Shown here piece by piece: positions 12,726 to 24,213 of a stretch of 64,000 bases of DNA. This DNA comes from Heterodera schachtii. Lineage: Eukaryota; Nematoda; Chromadorea; Rhabditida; Heteroderidae. The translations under genes and the position numbers were made by a program. The notes beneath the pieces are model-generated. The model made no database searches. It was not told the origin of the DNA and saw only the letters and a list, made by a program, of their open reading frames with translations. Location: the NCBI GenBank assembly GCA_023374025.1, contig SIJG01000005.1, positions 976,782 through 1,040,781 of the forward strand, written 5' to 3'. Each line of letters opens with the position of its first letter. Position 1 is the first letter of the stretch.

Positions 12726-13926
12726 GGTTCTTTTCGGTTTTGTGACCCCCCATGAAATTTTCGAATAAAAAGTCTTTTCTAGGGTCATTTGAAGCGCTGA
12801 TCACGAATATAATATTTATTTTTCAAAATTCCGAATCCCGAACCCGAATTCGAACAAAAATTCTAAATTCATAAATTACAAAGAAAACATATATCTAGGG
12901 GTTTTCGAGGTCGCTGAAAACGATTATGACATCCATTTTGACGAAATTCGAAACCCGAACCTTGACTCGAACACAAAAAAACCGAGATTTAATTTACGAC
13001 AAATTTAAAAGGCAAAAATATCCATCATAGGTCTCAGACTCAAAATTGCATAAAAACACTTTTATAGGTTTTCTTAGGTGCTGAAAACGCCTAAACCGTC
13101 AAAAAAACTGGCGGCAAAAGCGTTTAAACCGGTTTTTGAACCGGTTTAAAATTCGGAAATTTGAGTGAAAAGGGAGGCAGCTAAGCTTTTAAAACGGTCA
13201 AAATCACACAAATTTGGTATCATTCGAAAGCTCTTGATGATCTAATTCTAAAAAACCAGGTATAAATTCGAACCGACGCCATCTAAGCACCGGGACAACT
13301 GAGTCCCAGTGAAAATTGACACTTCAGTAACGAAAAATAATAAATGGTAAATAATAATTTAAAAGCAAAATCTCGCAAAAGGGAGCATGCGAAGACGGAG
13401 CAAGTAGTGGGGCGAGACGGAGGGCGGAGGAAAAATTCTGACGAGCGCCACAGGCGGTTGACTGCGGGGGCCCGAAGGGCCCCCGCCAATCAGTCAACCG
13501 CCTGCGGATCACGCGCGGACTTCTTCCGTAGCCCGTAGTCTCGCCCCACCTACTGGCCGCCGTAGTCGAGTGTGCGGCGGTTTTTTAGCGCAATAAGCTA
13601 AATTCAAACTTTTATATTTGACGTTCTTTGGATCGTTTTTGTTGCATATTTTGAATTTTGTCGAGAATAAAAATTTCCTTTTTTTTTGTTAGAGTCCGGG
13701 TTTCGAATTTGGTCAAATGGATGTCATAACCGTTTTCTGCGACCTCGAAAACCCCTAGATATATGTTTTCCTTGTAATTTATGAATTTAGAATTTTTGTT
13801 CGAATTCGGGTTCGGGATTCGGAATTTTGAAAATAAATGTCATATTCGTGATCAGCGCCCCAAATTACCCTAGAAATGAGTCTTTATTTGAAAATTTCTG
13901 GGGGGGTCACAAAACCGAAAAGTACC
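12726..13926. mobile_element. Foldback element, copy 2, with 8-bp target duplication
   Basis: Starts GGTTCTTTTCGG and ends AAAACCGAAAAGTACC. The flanking duplication AATATTTG is perfect (12718-12725 and 13927-13934), so this is probably the original insertion and copy 1 arose by inverted duplication. The interior is about the reverse complement of copy 1, including the GC-rich core at about 13375-13590. Confidence 0.8.
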
Positions 13927-13934
13927 AATATTTG

Positions 13935-15014
13935 TGCCATTGTTGCCGTATCCGGGTCCTACACTGTGCCGTTGCGGGCCGTCAAATCATTATTTCGGTC
14001 GTCGTCATAAGTACCGAACAGACCATGCATGCATAGTGCCAACATTTCGTCCGAGATTTATATTGTAAGGCCTGGAAATGACACGCACATACACAAACAC
14101 ATTAGGGATTGGTCAAAACTTTTTCGATTAACGAAATTTTGAAAGAATTTTTTCTGAAAAAATCAAAGAATGGGAAAATGGTATTAGGCCTAAAAAGTAA
14201 CATTTCATAAAATTTTAAATTTAATTAGAAAATAAAGTCATAAATTTGCTCTGATACAATTAAACGGCTCTAATGCACTTTATGAGTCCAAAGGTATTAT
14301 ATAAATCCAAACAATTGACAATACCTTCTTTTTGTACAATAACTTTTTTCATGCTCGAACAAATCCTCTCTTTTGGTATCATTCGGAAGCAAAAAGTCTG
14401 AATAATGTAATAATACGAGAAAACAAGAGAATTCTAACATTTCAAGAAAGTTACAGACGAAAATAACCAGCAATTACTTAATCAAATCTTTTTTGGTAAT
14501 TGCCTAAATGCTGTGATTTATATATTTTAGCTTCGTTAGACTTTGTGCTTTCGAATGATATTAAAAAGATAGGGTTTGTTCGAACATGAACAAAGTTGTT
14601 TTATAAAAACCCGAAATATTAAAAACACAAAAACTTAGTTTATAAAAAAATTATGAATACAAAAATTGGCAAAAATTTTTGTACGAAATTTATTAGTACA
14701 AAACTTGAAGATGTGTAATTGATAAAAAACTGAAAAATTCATGCTAATACAATTTTCGATGCTGATCAAAAAAGTCCATTTGATCACTGTGACCAGAACA
14801 CTCCTCCAGGGTGATCAAAATTTTAGACACCCAAGGGAGTTGACCCTGCCCTAGCAATTGTCCAACTTAGTAAAGATAAAAAGAATGAAATTTTTTCACG
14901 AATTAATAAAATAAAATATTTGAAATTTAATTGCTTTATTTTGAAAAATTCAAAAAACAATTGAAGAAGAAAAGCATAAAAAAGATTTAAAAAAGAAGTG
15001 AATTATTTAATTCC
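13935..15014. other. Intergenic repeats downstream of the SPRY gene
   Basis: No supported gene. The stretch 14690-14860 is a copy of the GATC-rich dispersed repeat, and a related copy lies downstream of the SPRY gene at 1-343. The rest is AT-rich, with fragments such as GAATGATAC repeated elsewhere. Confidence 0.5.
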
Positions 15015-18000
15015 TCAGAGAGTTGTCAAATCGAATTTGAAATTGGGCCCAAAATTCGACTCAATTTGATCATCAGAATACCACAAAGAAACAAATGGAA
15101 GAAATGAATCACCAGCAAAAGATGAAGCAACGAAAAATCCAGAGGAATCTGTGAAAAAGAAAGGATTTTCGACGATTTAAAAATTAGCATAAAATAAGCA
15201 ATTAAATAAAAATTATAAATTAAGATTTGCATAATTATATATTTATTTGCCAACCCAAACGTAGTCCATTTTTGGTGAAAATGATCTGTCGAGTGATAGA
15301 ATTGATACCAATTCCTACGGTATCGCCAACACCGTAGGAATATTCGGCATTTCTTCCTTTTCCTTCTCCGTTAATCCGAATATCGCCATCACTTTCAAAT
15401 GCATAAGTGCCTTTTTCAAATCGAATTGTTCCATCCAATTTTATATGCTGTTTGACGGCGAAGCCGAAGATGACCCAACTGAAAAATTAGTAATAAAGGA
15501 ATAACAATTAATAATAATTAAATTTAATATTAAAAAATAAAAAATCTCTTACAATTTCATATTTTTGACTAAAATTTCGTAGTAAAAAATGTCGGGCGAA
15601 TTATTGACCAGCAAAAACGGATGTTTGGCAAAGACGGAATACAAACCTTTTGAGAAGAAATATATAACTAACAAATAAGTAAATTATGAAAAAAATACCA
15701 GAAAAATTTCCCTTATAATGGACAATGAGATTTTTCTCGCCAATGATTTCGAGTTTCTCATGACAAAAATTGGCATCCCAATAATTCTGTCGAAAATTTA
15801 AAAGTGCCTAAATATAAAATATTAAAATGATATTAAAATAAAATTGCATAAATACAAAATCAATTAAAATATTAAAAATATTTTTGTTTTTAAACCTTGG
15901 AAATCAATTCACCTTTCTCTGCTTTTGTTCTTTCTCCAATTCACTGATTTTTTCCAAAATAATCTTCTGATCATTTTGTATTTTTGATAATTGGTCCGAA
16001 TTTTCTAAAATTAATTTTTAAAATTTAAAATTGGGCAATTTAATTAAATAAAAATTTTTTTATTCATATAAAAAATATCCTCTTCAAAATAACGTTTTAA
16101 TTAGTGATAATTTATTCTTCGCTTAAAATTTCCTCGCCTTTTGTCGTGTTTTCGTTCTGCTGTTTTTGCTGCTTTTCCATTTCACTGATTTTTTCCATAA
16201 TTTTTGAGAATTGGTCGCCAGTAACTTAAAAATCGAATAATTTTTTAATTTAATGTAATTATTTAAAAATTGCCAAATTTAATTTTATTTTTCCTCGCCT
16301 TTTGACTGTTCTTTTTGCTGCTTTTCCATTTCACTGATTTTTTCCAAAAGTTTCTTTGCCTGATCATTTTGTAATTGTGAGAACTTATCCTCGATTGCTT
16401 AAATATAAAGCAAAATGTTACGACAACATAATTATTTGATCAAAGATTCGATCATAAAAATTAATTCAATATTTATTATATCAATCTTTACAACAGAATT
16501 TCCTGTTTATTTATTTATTGGTGTTGTTAAACACGGTTTTTTCATTTGAATTTTTGCTTTAACCAAAAACATATTTTCCAAATGTCAATTAATTTAAAAA
16601 TATATAAATTTTATTGTTTTGTTACCTTCGTTTGTTGGCGTTTTCCTTTCTTCTTTACTAAACTCATCATCATCTGATCCTTAAATTATTTAAAAAATTA
16701 ATCTTTTGACCAAACTTAAAAAAAATTTCCCCATTATTTTTAAAAAACCATAGGGTCCATACATGAAAAAAAAAGGGGGTCGACCCCCCCCCCCCCATTT
16801 CGCCCGCAAAGGGCCCAAAAAGTCGGACCATTTCGCATCGAGGGGGGGCCGGTGTAAAAGAGGTGGGGGGGGGGTCGCCGGCGAAGGGGAAAAAGAGGGA
16901 AATTTCTGAAAATTTTGGCTATTTTCTTAACAAAATTCCTTAAAAATTCTGAAAATTTTCCCCCCGGCGGCGCCTATCGGCACCGCCGGCCCCCAAAAAT
17001 CCTATTTTCCTTAAAAAATTAGCCAAAAATCTAAAAATTTGGTAATTTTTTAGACAAAATCTGCTTACAAATAGCATTAAAATTACAAAAAAATTTTCCC
17101 GGCGGTGCCTATCGGCGCCGCCGGACCCCTGTTCCCAAAAAAATTTGTTAAAAACCGCGCCGCAAAAAATGCGTTTTTAAAAAAAAAAGTCGTCGCATGG
17201 TTAAAAACCGCAAAAATTTGGCAGTTTTTGGTGAAAATCTGTTAACAAATTGCAACAATTTTCAAAAAATTTTCCCCGGCGGCGCCTATCGGCACCGCCG
17301 GCCCCCTGTTCCCAAAAAGTTTTTTGAAAAACCGCGCCAAAAAAAAAGAAGGTTTGAAAAGCAAAAAAAAAAAAAGAAAAGTCGTCAATTTACATGGCTG
17401 GACCATTTCGCAAAAATTTTGGTTGACCCCCCCCCCCCCCCCCTTTTTCATGTATGATAGGGTCCCTTTTGGTAATGCAATAAAAAGGAAAATACACCCC
17501 TAAGAATCGATCTCAATTTTTTTAATATATCCCTAAAAATTGATTGACCAAAATTTCAGAAAATGTTCCCCTGAGAAATTAAAAAAATTTTCCAAAAATT
17601 CGTCTTCAAAATTTATTTATTTATTATCTTGAAAGTTGCAATTGTGCGGGCGAAATTGGTCAAAAATGAGTCATTTTTGGGATTTTTTTGCATTTTTCAA
17701 TTTTTAACACCTATTTTCGCACCTATTTTATTTTGCAATTTTTTAGCACCTAAAAATCCGTTCCCTAATTATAAATAATGATTCAAAAAAATACTTTGAA
17801 ACAACATTTCATGACAACTTGCAACCCAAACTGATCTTTCCTCTCCCTTTAGTGACCGTACAATTTTGATACTGTATCCCTCAGTTTCCTACCGTTTCCG
17901 TCTTGTCCAAATAAATCAGCAGAACTTGAGATTGATGGTTCAATTGTGTTAGCTCGATTCAGCTCAGCAATTCTGTCAATCAAAACACTCATTTCCTCCG

Positions 18001-18698
18001 ATGTGCTTAGATTTGGAATAACTGCTGAAATTAAAAATAATTTTACACCAATTTTTTAAAGAAAAAAATTTGAATTAATAAAATAAGAAAAGTAATTAGT
18101 AACTTCAAACATTTGACATCTGTAAATTTAAATTCATTAATTTATCGAATATTCCAATAAATAATTCCTAAAATAATTTCTTTTTCCTTAATTATATTTA
18201 CCGTTTTCCTGTTCAATTTTGGCCACTTTTTCTTTCAATGTCTTCTGTTTGACCATCAGTTCTTGCTGCTTCTTTAACTTTTGTTCAAGTGCCTTCTTAA
18301 GACAATGGGGAAAACAGGAAATAAAATTTTTTTTATAGCAAAATTCACATTTTCGAGTTCCAATTTGGCCATTTTCAATTCCATTTCCATTTTGGCAAAC
18401 TTTTCACGCAATTTCTAAATTTAAAATAACAAGTCACTTTTGTATAATTCAAATATTTCTCCCAATTGTTTCTGTCTTTTGCCCACCTTAAGCTGTTGCT
18501 GATCAGCGATCGATTCACAGTTTTTTCCATCAAATAAGTGTCCATCATTGTCCAAATTAATTGCATCGCCATTCACTTCTAAAAATGCAATAATTAAATT
18601 TGGGTTTTATTTTCCCATTTTCCTCATCATTTACCCCCATTTTCTGCTGCTGCTGTCAAATCATCTACACAATTTATTGAATTGATCGAAATTGACAT
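15015..18698 (-). CDS. Coiled-coil SPRY-domain protein (RBP-1/SPRYSEC type), complete, 439 residues
   Basis: Thirteen exons keep frame over 1320 nt: 18698-18635, 18578-18487, 18414-18349, 18295-18202, 18024-17893, 16679-16626, 16397-16299, 16224-16138, 16004-15913, 15786-15699, 15646-15553, 15478-15255 and 15148-15015. Residues about 50-250 are acidic and coiled-coil rich. Three consecutive exons (16397 to 15913) encode near-copies of QxDQxxKILEKISEMEKxQK. The SPRY domain fills the C-terminal half: NYWDANFCHEKLEIIG, YYEILVKN, WVIFGFA, GTYAFESDG, YGVGDTVGIGIN, FTKNGLRLD and IESNFGPNFKFD. The family includes RanBPM-like adaptors and secreted cyst-nematode effectors. Two introns use GC donors (AAAAG|GCGAGG). 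The start is uncertain: ATG 18698 has a good context, but the frame runs on to ATG 18818 and adds a hydrophobic, signal-like segment. The largest intron holds a MITE. Confidence 0.9.
16758..17456. mobile_element. hAT-type MITE in an intron of the SPRY gene
   Basis: Ends CATACATGAAAAA and its inverse, flanked by the perfect duplication ATAGGGTC (16750-16757 and 17457-17464). The interior has poly-C/poly-G tracts near both ends and three palindromic cores (GGCGCCTATCGGCACCGCC type, near 16970, 17104 and 17281). The insertion accounts for more than half of the 1.2-kb intron. Confidence 0.82.
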
Positions 18699-18838
18699 TT
18701 TTGAGTTTGATAAATCTCTAAAATAAGCTAAGATTTGAAATTTTGAAAATATATTTCTGTTGAACAAATGAGACAAAAAACAAATTAAAAAAATAAATAA
18801 AAATAAATGACAATTCATTCTTTATTTTTTACATTTTA

Positions 18839-19209
18839 CAGTCAGGTGTAAAAGTATTGGAACAAAATTTTCGGTTTTCTCATTTTTAATCGACCAAAAC
18901 TCAATTTTATTTTTAGAGAAAATTCTGAAAAAACCCAGCTTATATAACTTTTGGTGCAGATTAAATAGGTGTTTTGTTCCTAGGGTTAGAAAAATTTTTC
19001 TGGAAACTTGAGTGGGCCTATCAGAAAGAGCACAAAATTCTCTGCCGAATACCTTTGGGATGGTTGGTCTACGACTATGACTCACAGAGAGAGCAACAAT
19101 TAGTGAAACATTGGATATTTCAAAAATGACTGATTTCTGCCATTCACTTTTGAGAAAACAGGGTTTTTCAAAAAAAAAATATTTGTTCCAATACTTTCGC
19201 ACCTTTCTG
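18839..19209. mobile_element. Tc1/mariner-like MITE, 371 bp, TA target
   Basis: Left end CAGTCAGGTGTAAAAGTATT and inverted right end CAGAAAGGTGCGAAAGTATT lie between TA dinucleotides (18837-18838 and 19210-19211). TIRs of this form with TA duplication are typical of Tc1/mariner derivatives. It sits immediately upstream of the SPRY gene, about 20 bp from the distal in-frame ATG, so it could contribute promoter sequence. Confidence 0.7.
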
Positions 19210-19835
19210 TAATATACATAATATTTAATGGCTTTCAGGATTGGAGAATCCGATTCTGATATCCATTTAGATCCAATTACTGACCTCGGACACCGATTTA
19301 AAACAAAAAGTCGAAAATTCTAATTTTTCGTATTTAGCATTTTTGGTCTAAAAATTTTTAAGTTTTTTTATTGAAGCATTGATGACTCTTAGTTTGTTTC
19401 CTTACATTTAAACCGGTCTTAAACCAAAAATGTGAAACTCGAAAAATTTGAAGTTTCGCCTTGTTCGAATTCGTTCCGGGGTTCAATTGGGTCGAAAGTG
19501 ATATCAGAGTTGAGAATTCACCGACCCTGAAACCCTTAAAGTAAGTACCTTGAGAAAAAAAAATTTGAAATTTTTTTCGAAAAAGGGGGGGGGGGGAATA
19601 CAATCGGTACTATTACCAAAAATTTGAACATCCTCATTTATGGACAATACATACCTAATTATTTTTGATTTCTTATGTTGAAATAAATACATATGTATGA
19701 GAGGGAGGGAAGAAAAGGATAAATCGAAAAAATCAATTGGTCAGATGTAAGACAAAAGGAATAAAAGAAGGAAACAGAGAGAAAGAGAAGAGAAGGAGGA
19801 CAGAAAAAAACCAAATGACAGAGAGAGAAATAAAG

Positions 19836-19877
<42 letters not shown>

Positions 19878-20147
19878 GAGGGAGGGGGGAGGGAGGAAAG
19901 AGAAATAAAAGAAAAGGATAAGGGGAAGAGAAATGAGAGCTCAAATACAGTTTATTCGGCGCGCCCACAAAGTGTCAAAGCCACGAAATGTCCAAAAGAG
20001 TAAAAAACCACGAAATATCCAAAAGTCTAAAAAACTCATAAAACCCGGAAACGGGTCTATTTTAGGGTTTTCGGGGTCGCTTTTTCCCGGCTGCGTCTAT
20101 CGGCACCGCCGGACCATCCCTAGAAATTAAAAAAAGTAAAACTTTAC
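19210..20147. other. Intergenic, with a (GA)n tract at 19780-19930
   Basis: A purine-rich strand dominated by GAGAGA and GGGAGG runs gives long open frames of Lys/Arg/Glu that I do not regard as coding. Near 19580-19620 lies the right end of a foldback relative (poly-G, then TACTATTACC). One palindromic core (GCGTCTATCGGCACCGCC) is at 20091-20108. Confidence 0.6.
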
Positions 20148-20702
20148 TTACAAGGGAACATTCCGAGCTGTAAGTCGGAAAATGCATATGTATTATATAC
20201 CATTGAATAGAGCAGGTTCGACTTCTATTGGGAATTTTTAATTTTAGCGGTGTCCGGCGCCTAGTTAAAGAGTTACAGGGCCTCAAAAATCGAAATTTTA
20301 GTGCTTGAGGGCTCATTTTCAACTTTTTCACTTTATATCGATTTTTCTCCACTTCACAATGGCAGATTACATTTATTTTATACAAAGAAATAATTTTAAT
20401 GCATTTTTCATAATTAAAAATATATTTTAAAATATTTAATTTGTTAAAAAATTAATTCAATTTTGTTTATTTTTACGTTGGATCCGAACCCGGACCCCCA
20501 AAATTAGAAATTTAACCAACTGAGCCACAATTTTAAGTGAAAACACAGCCAAAATATTTGATTTTTGAGGCCCTGTAACTCTTTAACTAGGCGCCGGACA
20601 CGCCTAAATTAAAAATTCACAATAGAAGTCGAACCTGCTCTATTCAATGGTATATAATACTTATGCATTTTCTGACTTACAGCTCGGAATGTTCCCTTTT
20701 GN
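20148..20702. repeat. Inverted repeat with about 140-bp arms around a tRNA-like block
   Basis: Arms 20148-20290 and 20560-20702 are reverse complements (for example GGGAACATTCCGAGCTGTAA near 20155 against its inverse near 20685). Both carry CGGCGCCTAGTTAAAGAGTT or its inverse. An ambiguous base (n) stands at 20702, exactly at the end of the right arm, as expected if assembly was unsure there. Confidence 0.75.
20478..20530 (-). repeat. tRNA-like SINE fragment with A and B boxes
   Basis: On the minus strand TGGCTCAGTTGG (A-box form) is followed about 26 bp later by GGTTCGGATCC (B-box form), the spacing of an internal RNA polymerase III promoter. The sequence does not fold into a convincing full tRNA, so a tRNA-derived SINE or decayed tRNA is more likely. 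Confidence 0.45.
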
Positions 20703-21349
20703 AATCAACTCGATAAAGAATTAATAAAACAAACTCTTTAAATCAATTTAAAACAAAACTTAAAACTTCACTAGGGTAATAAAACCGGAAAAGCTAGAAC
20801 AGAAATAAATCATAAGTGATTTGGCACATTATTATGTTCCGACCCCTTTTGACTTTGACCTCAAATTATTTTTTTATTTATTTTCACATATTTTTGTCTT
20901 TTTAAATTCTTGTGATCATTCATATATTTTATTTTATCACTTACTCTACGACACATTTATCTGATAGTCGTCAGAGTAAGTGGTTTTTGCCCTTCTGATG
21001 ACTTTTTTACTTTATGAATAAATAAAAAAAAAAAAAAAAAAATAGTGCACTTTGTTAATAAATTTGAGCAAAAAATGCGAAACCCCGAAAACTAAATGTT
21101 CGACATTCGGTTCGAATTCGGGTGAGAGATTTTTTAAAATTGATATTAGATTCTTGATTAGCGACCCCCAAAACGCCAAGAACAAGTTTTCACGACATCG
21201 GGGGAGACCAAGTAAAAAAGTGCCGATAGAGTTACAAAATCATTTGAACATTTAGAAACAAAAGAAAATAATATTTTCGCATTTTGGTTGACGGTTTATA
21301 ACTTAAGTTAGGTTATGCAAAACAAGGCTCAATCAAAAGTTATTTGTCG

Positions 21350-22120
21350 AAAAATGTTGTGAATTTCTTTTCCCTCTCCTTTTGGCGTACTATTTTCATG
21401 TCTCTAACACATGAAAACACTTGAAATTTGCAAATGCTAATTATTTTGATTATAAAGGTATAACATTTTTGCGAGATTTATAAGCAAAAGAAAAATTATT
21501 AGTTTTCGCATTTGGGTTAAAATCAGCAGTTTAGGGCTTGAATTATAATATGATAAAAATGTAAGACTCATAACTTTTTTTATATGTAATGAATTGCTTA
21601 GCATTTGCTTAGACAAAAATTCTTCTTTTCAAACTCTTTTTTCAGATACCAACTTGTTCAGTTTAATTGGAAATGAAGCAAGTTATGACTGATCAAAATA
21701 AACAATACAAAAACGGCATTTACAAGAGTAAATTTTGAATTAGCGCGCAAAAATTACACCAATTAAATTGCCTTTTTTGCACAATTTATTTTGATCAGCC
21801 ATTACTTGCTTCATTTCCAATTAAACTGAACAAATTTAATATCTAAAAAAAGATTTTGAAAAGGAGAATCTTTTTCTAAGCAAATGCTAAGTAATTTTTT
21901 ATCTCAGAAAAAAATTATGAGAGTTTCAAATTTTATCAGGTTAAAACTCAAGTCCTAAACTGCTGTTTCAACCAAAACGCAAAATTAATCATTTTTCTAT
22001 TGATTCTAATGTCCAATGTGCTTAAGCATAATTATTTTTCTAATTTGATGTTTTTCATGTGTTAGAGGCATGAAAATAGTACGCCAAAATGAGAGGCAAA
22101 GAACTGCAAAATTTAAATCA
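21350..22120. repeat. Foldback repeat with about 360-bp arms
   Basis: The left arm carries TTTTGGCGTACTATTTTCAT (near 21382) and AATTGGAAATGAAGC. The right arm carries the inverses near 21800 and 22075. A related single-arm copy lies near 28090-28390 (CATTTTGGCGTACTATTT). No coding capacity is visible. Confidence 0.7.
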
Positions 22121-22179
22121 ATCCATAACTTTTTAGCTAACCCCCGCTCCCTATCTCGCGTTTTTTGAAACGCTTTGTA

Positions 22180-23331
22180 CAGTCAGGTGCAAAAGTATAC
22201 GGGCAAAGGGTGGGTGGTGAGAAAATACCTATTTTCTCAGAATTGAACGTATCTTTTAAAAAACTGAGCATATCAAAAGAAACTCCTAACGAATGTCTAA
22301 ACATCACCCTATAACTAAGTCTGTACGATTAAACATTACCCAATTCAGACGGGTCGAACCAACCAACCCCCGTTTTAAGTGGTGCAAAAGTATACGGGCA
22401 AAACATTTATCCTACAGTAACCCAATTTTACGTTGAGAAAAAAATCTGAAAAAATTCCTGCTAAGCTAACTTTTGATACTGATCAAAAAAGTCTTTTACA
22501 CCAACTTGATGAGATCACTTCTTCATGATGATCTGGAAAGTCAAAAATGGCTTGAAATCTTGGAAATTTTCGAAAAAAATTCCTAGGGGGTTAGGAAAAA
22601 TTTTCTGGAAAATTTGGGTAGGCCTATCAGAAAGAGCACAAAATTCTCTACCGAATTGCCTTTTGGATGGTGGGTCTACGACGTATACCCACAGAGCAAG
22701 AGAGGTGATCAGAATTGATTACCATAAAAATGATCAATTTTCTACCATTTTTCCTTGAAAGACGGTAGAAAGCAGACATTTTTGAATTGTCCAATATTTC
22801 ACGTTCTCATGCTCTGCGGGTATTAGTCGTAGAGCCACCATCATCCAAAAGGCAATTCGGTAGAGAATTTTGTCCTCTTTCTGATAGGCCTACCCAAATT
22901 TTCCAGAAAATTTTTCCTAACCCCCTAGGAATTTTTTTCGAAAATTTCCCAGATTCCAAGCCATTTTTGACTTTCCAGATCATCATGAAGGAGTGATCTC
23001 ATCAAGTTGGTGTAAAAGACTTTTTTGATCAGTATCAAAAGTTAGCATAGCAGGAATTTTTTCAGATTTTTTTCTCAACGTAAAATTGGGTTACTGTAGG
23101 ATAAATGTTTTGCCCGTATACTTTTGCACCACTTAAAACGGGGGTTGGTTGGTTCGACCCGTCTGAATTGGGTAATGTTTAATCGTACAGACTTAGTTAT
23201 AGGGTGATGTTTAGACATTCGTTAGGAGTTTCTTTTGATATGCTCAGTTTTTTAAAAGATACGTTCAATTCTGAGAAAATAGGTATTTTCTCACCACCCA
23301 CCCTTTGCCCGTATACTTTTGCACCTGATTG
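22180..23331. mobile_element. Tc1/mariner-like foldback element, 1152 bp
   Basis: Ends CAGTCAGGTGCAAAAGTATA and the inverse of CAATCAGGTGCAAAAGTATA lie between TA dinucleotides. The arms are near-perfect inverted repeats of about 560 bp meeting near 22755, so the whole element can form one long hairpin. It carries internal copies of the GATC-rich dispersed repeat. No transposase is encoded; it must be mobilised in trans, if at all. Confidence 0.82.
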
Positions 23332-23488
23332 TATAAAAATTTTTGTTTTTCGATTTGCCAGGTGTTGGAAAAAAAAATTTCTACGAAATTATTCTACTTT
23401 TTGTGACATCAATTTTGCTAAGTGCCCAAAAATGAACCGACGGTAATGAATTTTAAAATTATTTGCCTAACTAAATTTTTTTTTGCAG

Positions 23489-24213
23489 TGACAGAATTGT
23501 CTGTGTTTATCGATTAGGTATGCCAATTTTGTGGGATTTCCATTGCCGGACCGTCCGCTGTCCAATAGAATTCGCTTTAAGAGACTTGAGATACGGTAAT
23601 CCAAATATTTGTATACATAAAAGCAATTTACCGTATATTCTCTAATTAAGGCCCTGTCTCCAATTATGTCCCCCTTTCTGAAGAGGTTGAAAAATAATCC
23701 CCCCGGGGCCTTAATTAGAGAATATACGGTATCTGTCATTTTTCAGTTACATTGATCATTCTGTGATCGCATTTCTTCGTTCCAACCAACAAATTTTTGA
23801 CAAAGTCACCAATTTGCGTTTGTATGTTCCTTCTTCAAATCAATCACAGGGATGCACAACCGATTTTGGATGCTTTTTGCCTGTCAAATTTTGCCCATTT
23901 TTATGCCAAACATTCGCCGTTTGTACTGTACTTTTTAAATGGTGGTCAACTCGAACATTTGCTTCTCACTTCGTCTACAATTCTCTCGGATTTGAACCTG
24001 AATTCAATCGATTCCGATTTTCTGCTTCCCGATGTTATTAATAATGAGAATAAGCCAAATGCAACTGCTGCGGAGCCAAATTCTGTCCAAATGTTTGCAT
24101 ACACCGAGAAAAGATGGGCAGCCGAAGCGATTGAATTTCTGTGCAGAATCCATGGAATGGGTCGACAATTTCAAAGTGGTCAGTTGCTGGAGTCACGCCC
24201 AACTCACCCATAG
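23489..24213 (+). pseudogene. F-box-like family gene, broken
   Basis: Pieces of one protein lie in different frames. From 23489 it reads VRCPIEFALRDLRY. From about 23738 it reads YIDHSVIAFLRSNQQIFDK. Further on come TILSDLNLNSIDSDFLLPDV, then PRKDGQPKRLNFCAE and MEWVDNFKVVSCW. The order and motifs (YID.SVI.FL, a TILSDL-type motif, then PRKDG) follow the divergent F-box-like family expanded in Globodera. At least two frame changes and a TIR insertion (23630-23731) separate the pieces, so no intact product is expected unless the breaks are sequencing errors. Confidence 0.65.
23630..23731. mobile_element. Short TIR element, 102 bp
   Basis: Ends TACCGTATATTCTCTAATTA and its inverse enclose GTCCCCCTTTCTG. 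Relatives lie near 2040-2135, 5430-5510, 42000-42125 and in part near 53720. Here the element splits the F-box-like pseudogene. Confidence 0.6.

Larger units (their letters stand above)
9730..13926. repeat. Compound palindrome: two foldback elements plus inverted copies of their flank
   Basis: Three inverted or direct copies of the same flank are present: 9730-10381 (+), about 11589-12238 (inverted) and about 12249-12725 (+). The flank is recognisable by TTTTTTGGCCTTCACAATTT and its reverse complement. These alternate with two copies of a foldback element (10382-11584 and 12726-13926). The main symmetry centre is near 12154, with arms about 1.6 kb long (10440-12060 and 12249-13865) and near-identical. 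A second centre lies near 10983. Short ORFs repeated in both orientations here (for example 9784-9990 and 11976-12182) are by-products of the symmetry, not genes. Confidence 0.85.

Noticed and set aside
9784..13538. Repeated short ORFs (68 and 62 codons) in mirror positions
   Set aside because: They are identical because they lie on inverted copies of the same transposon and flank; no gene signals accompany them.
19737..20003. Basic, Arg/Glu/Lys-rich ORF
   Set aside because: Translation of a (GA)n purine tract; low complexity with no support.
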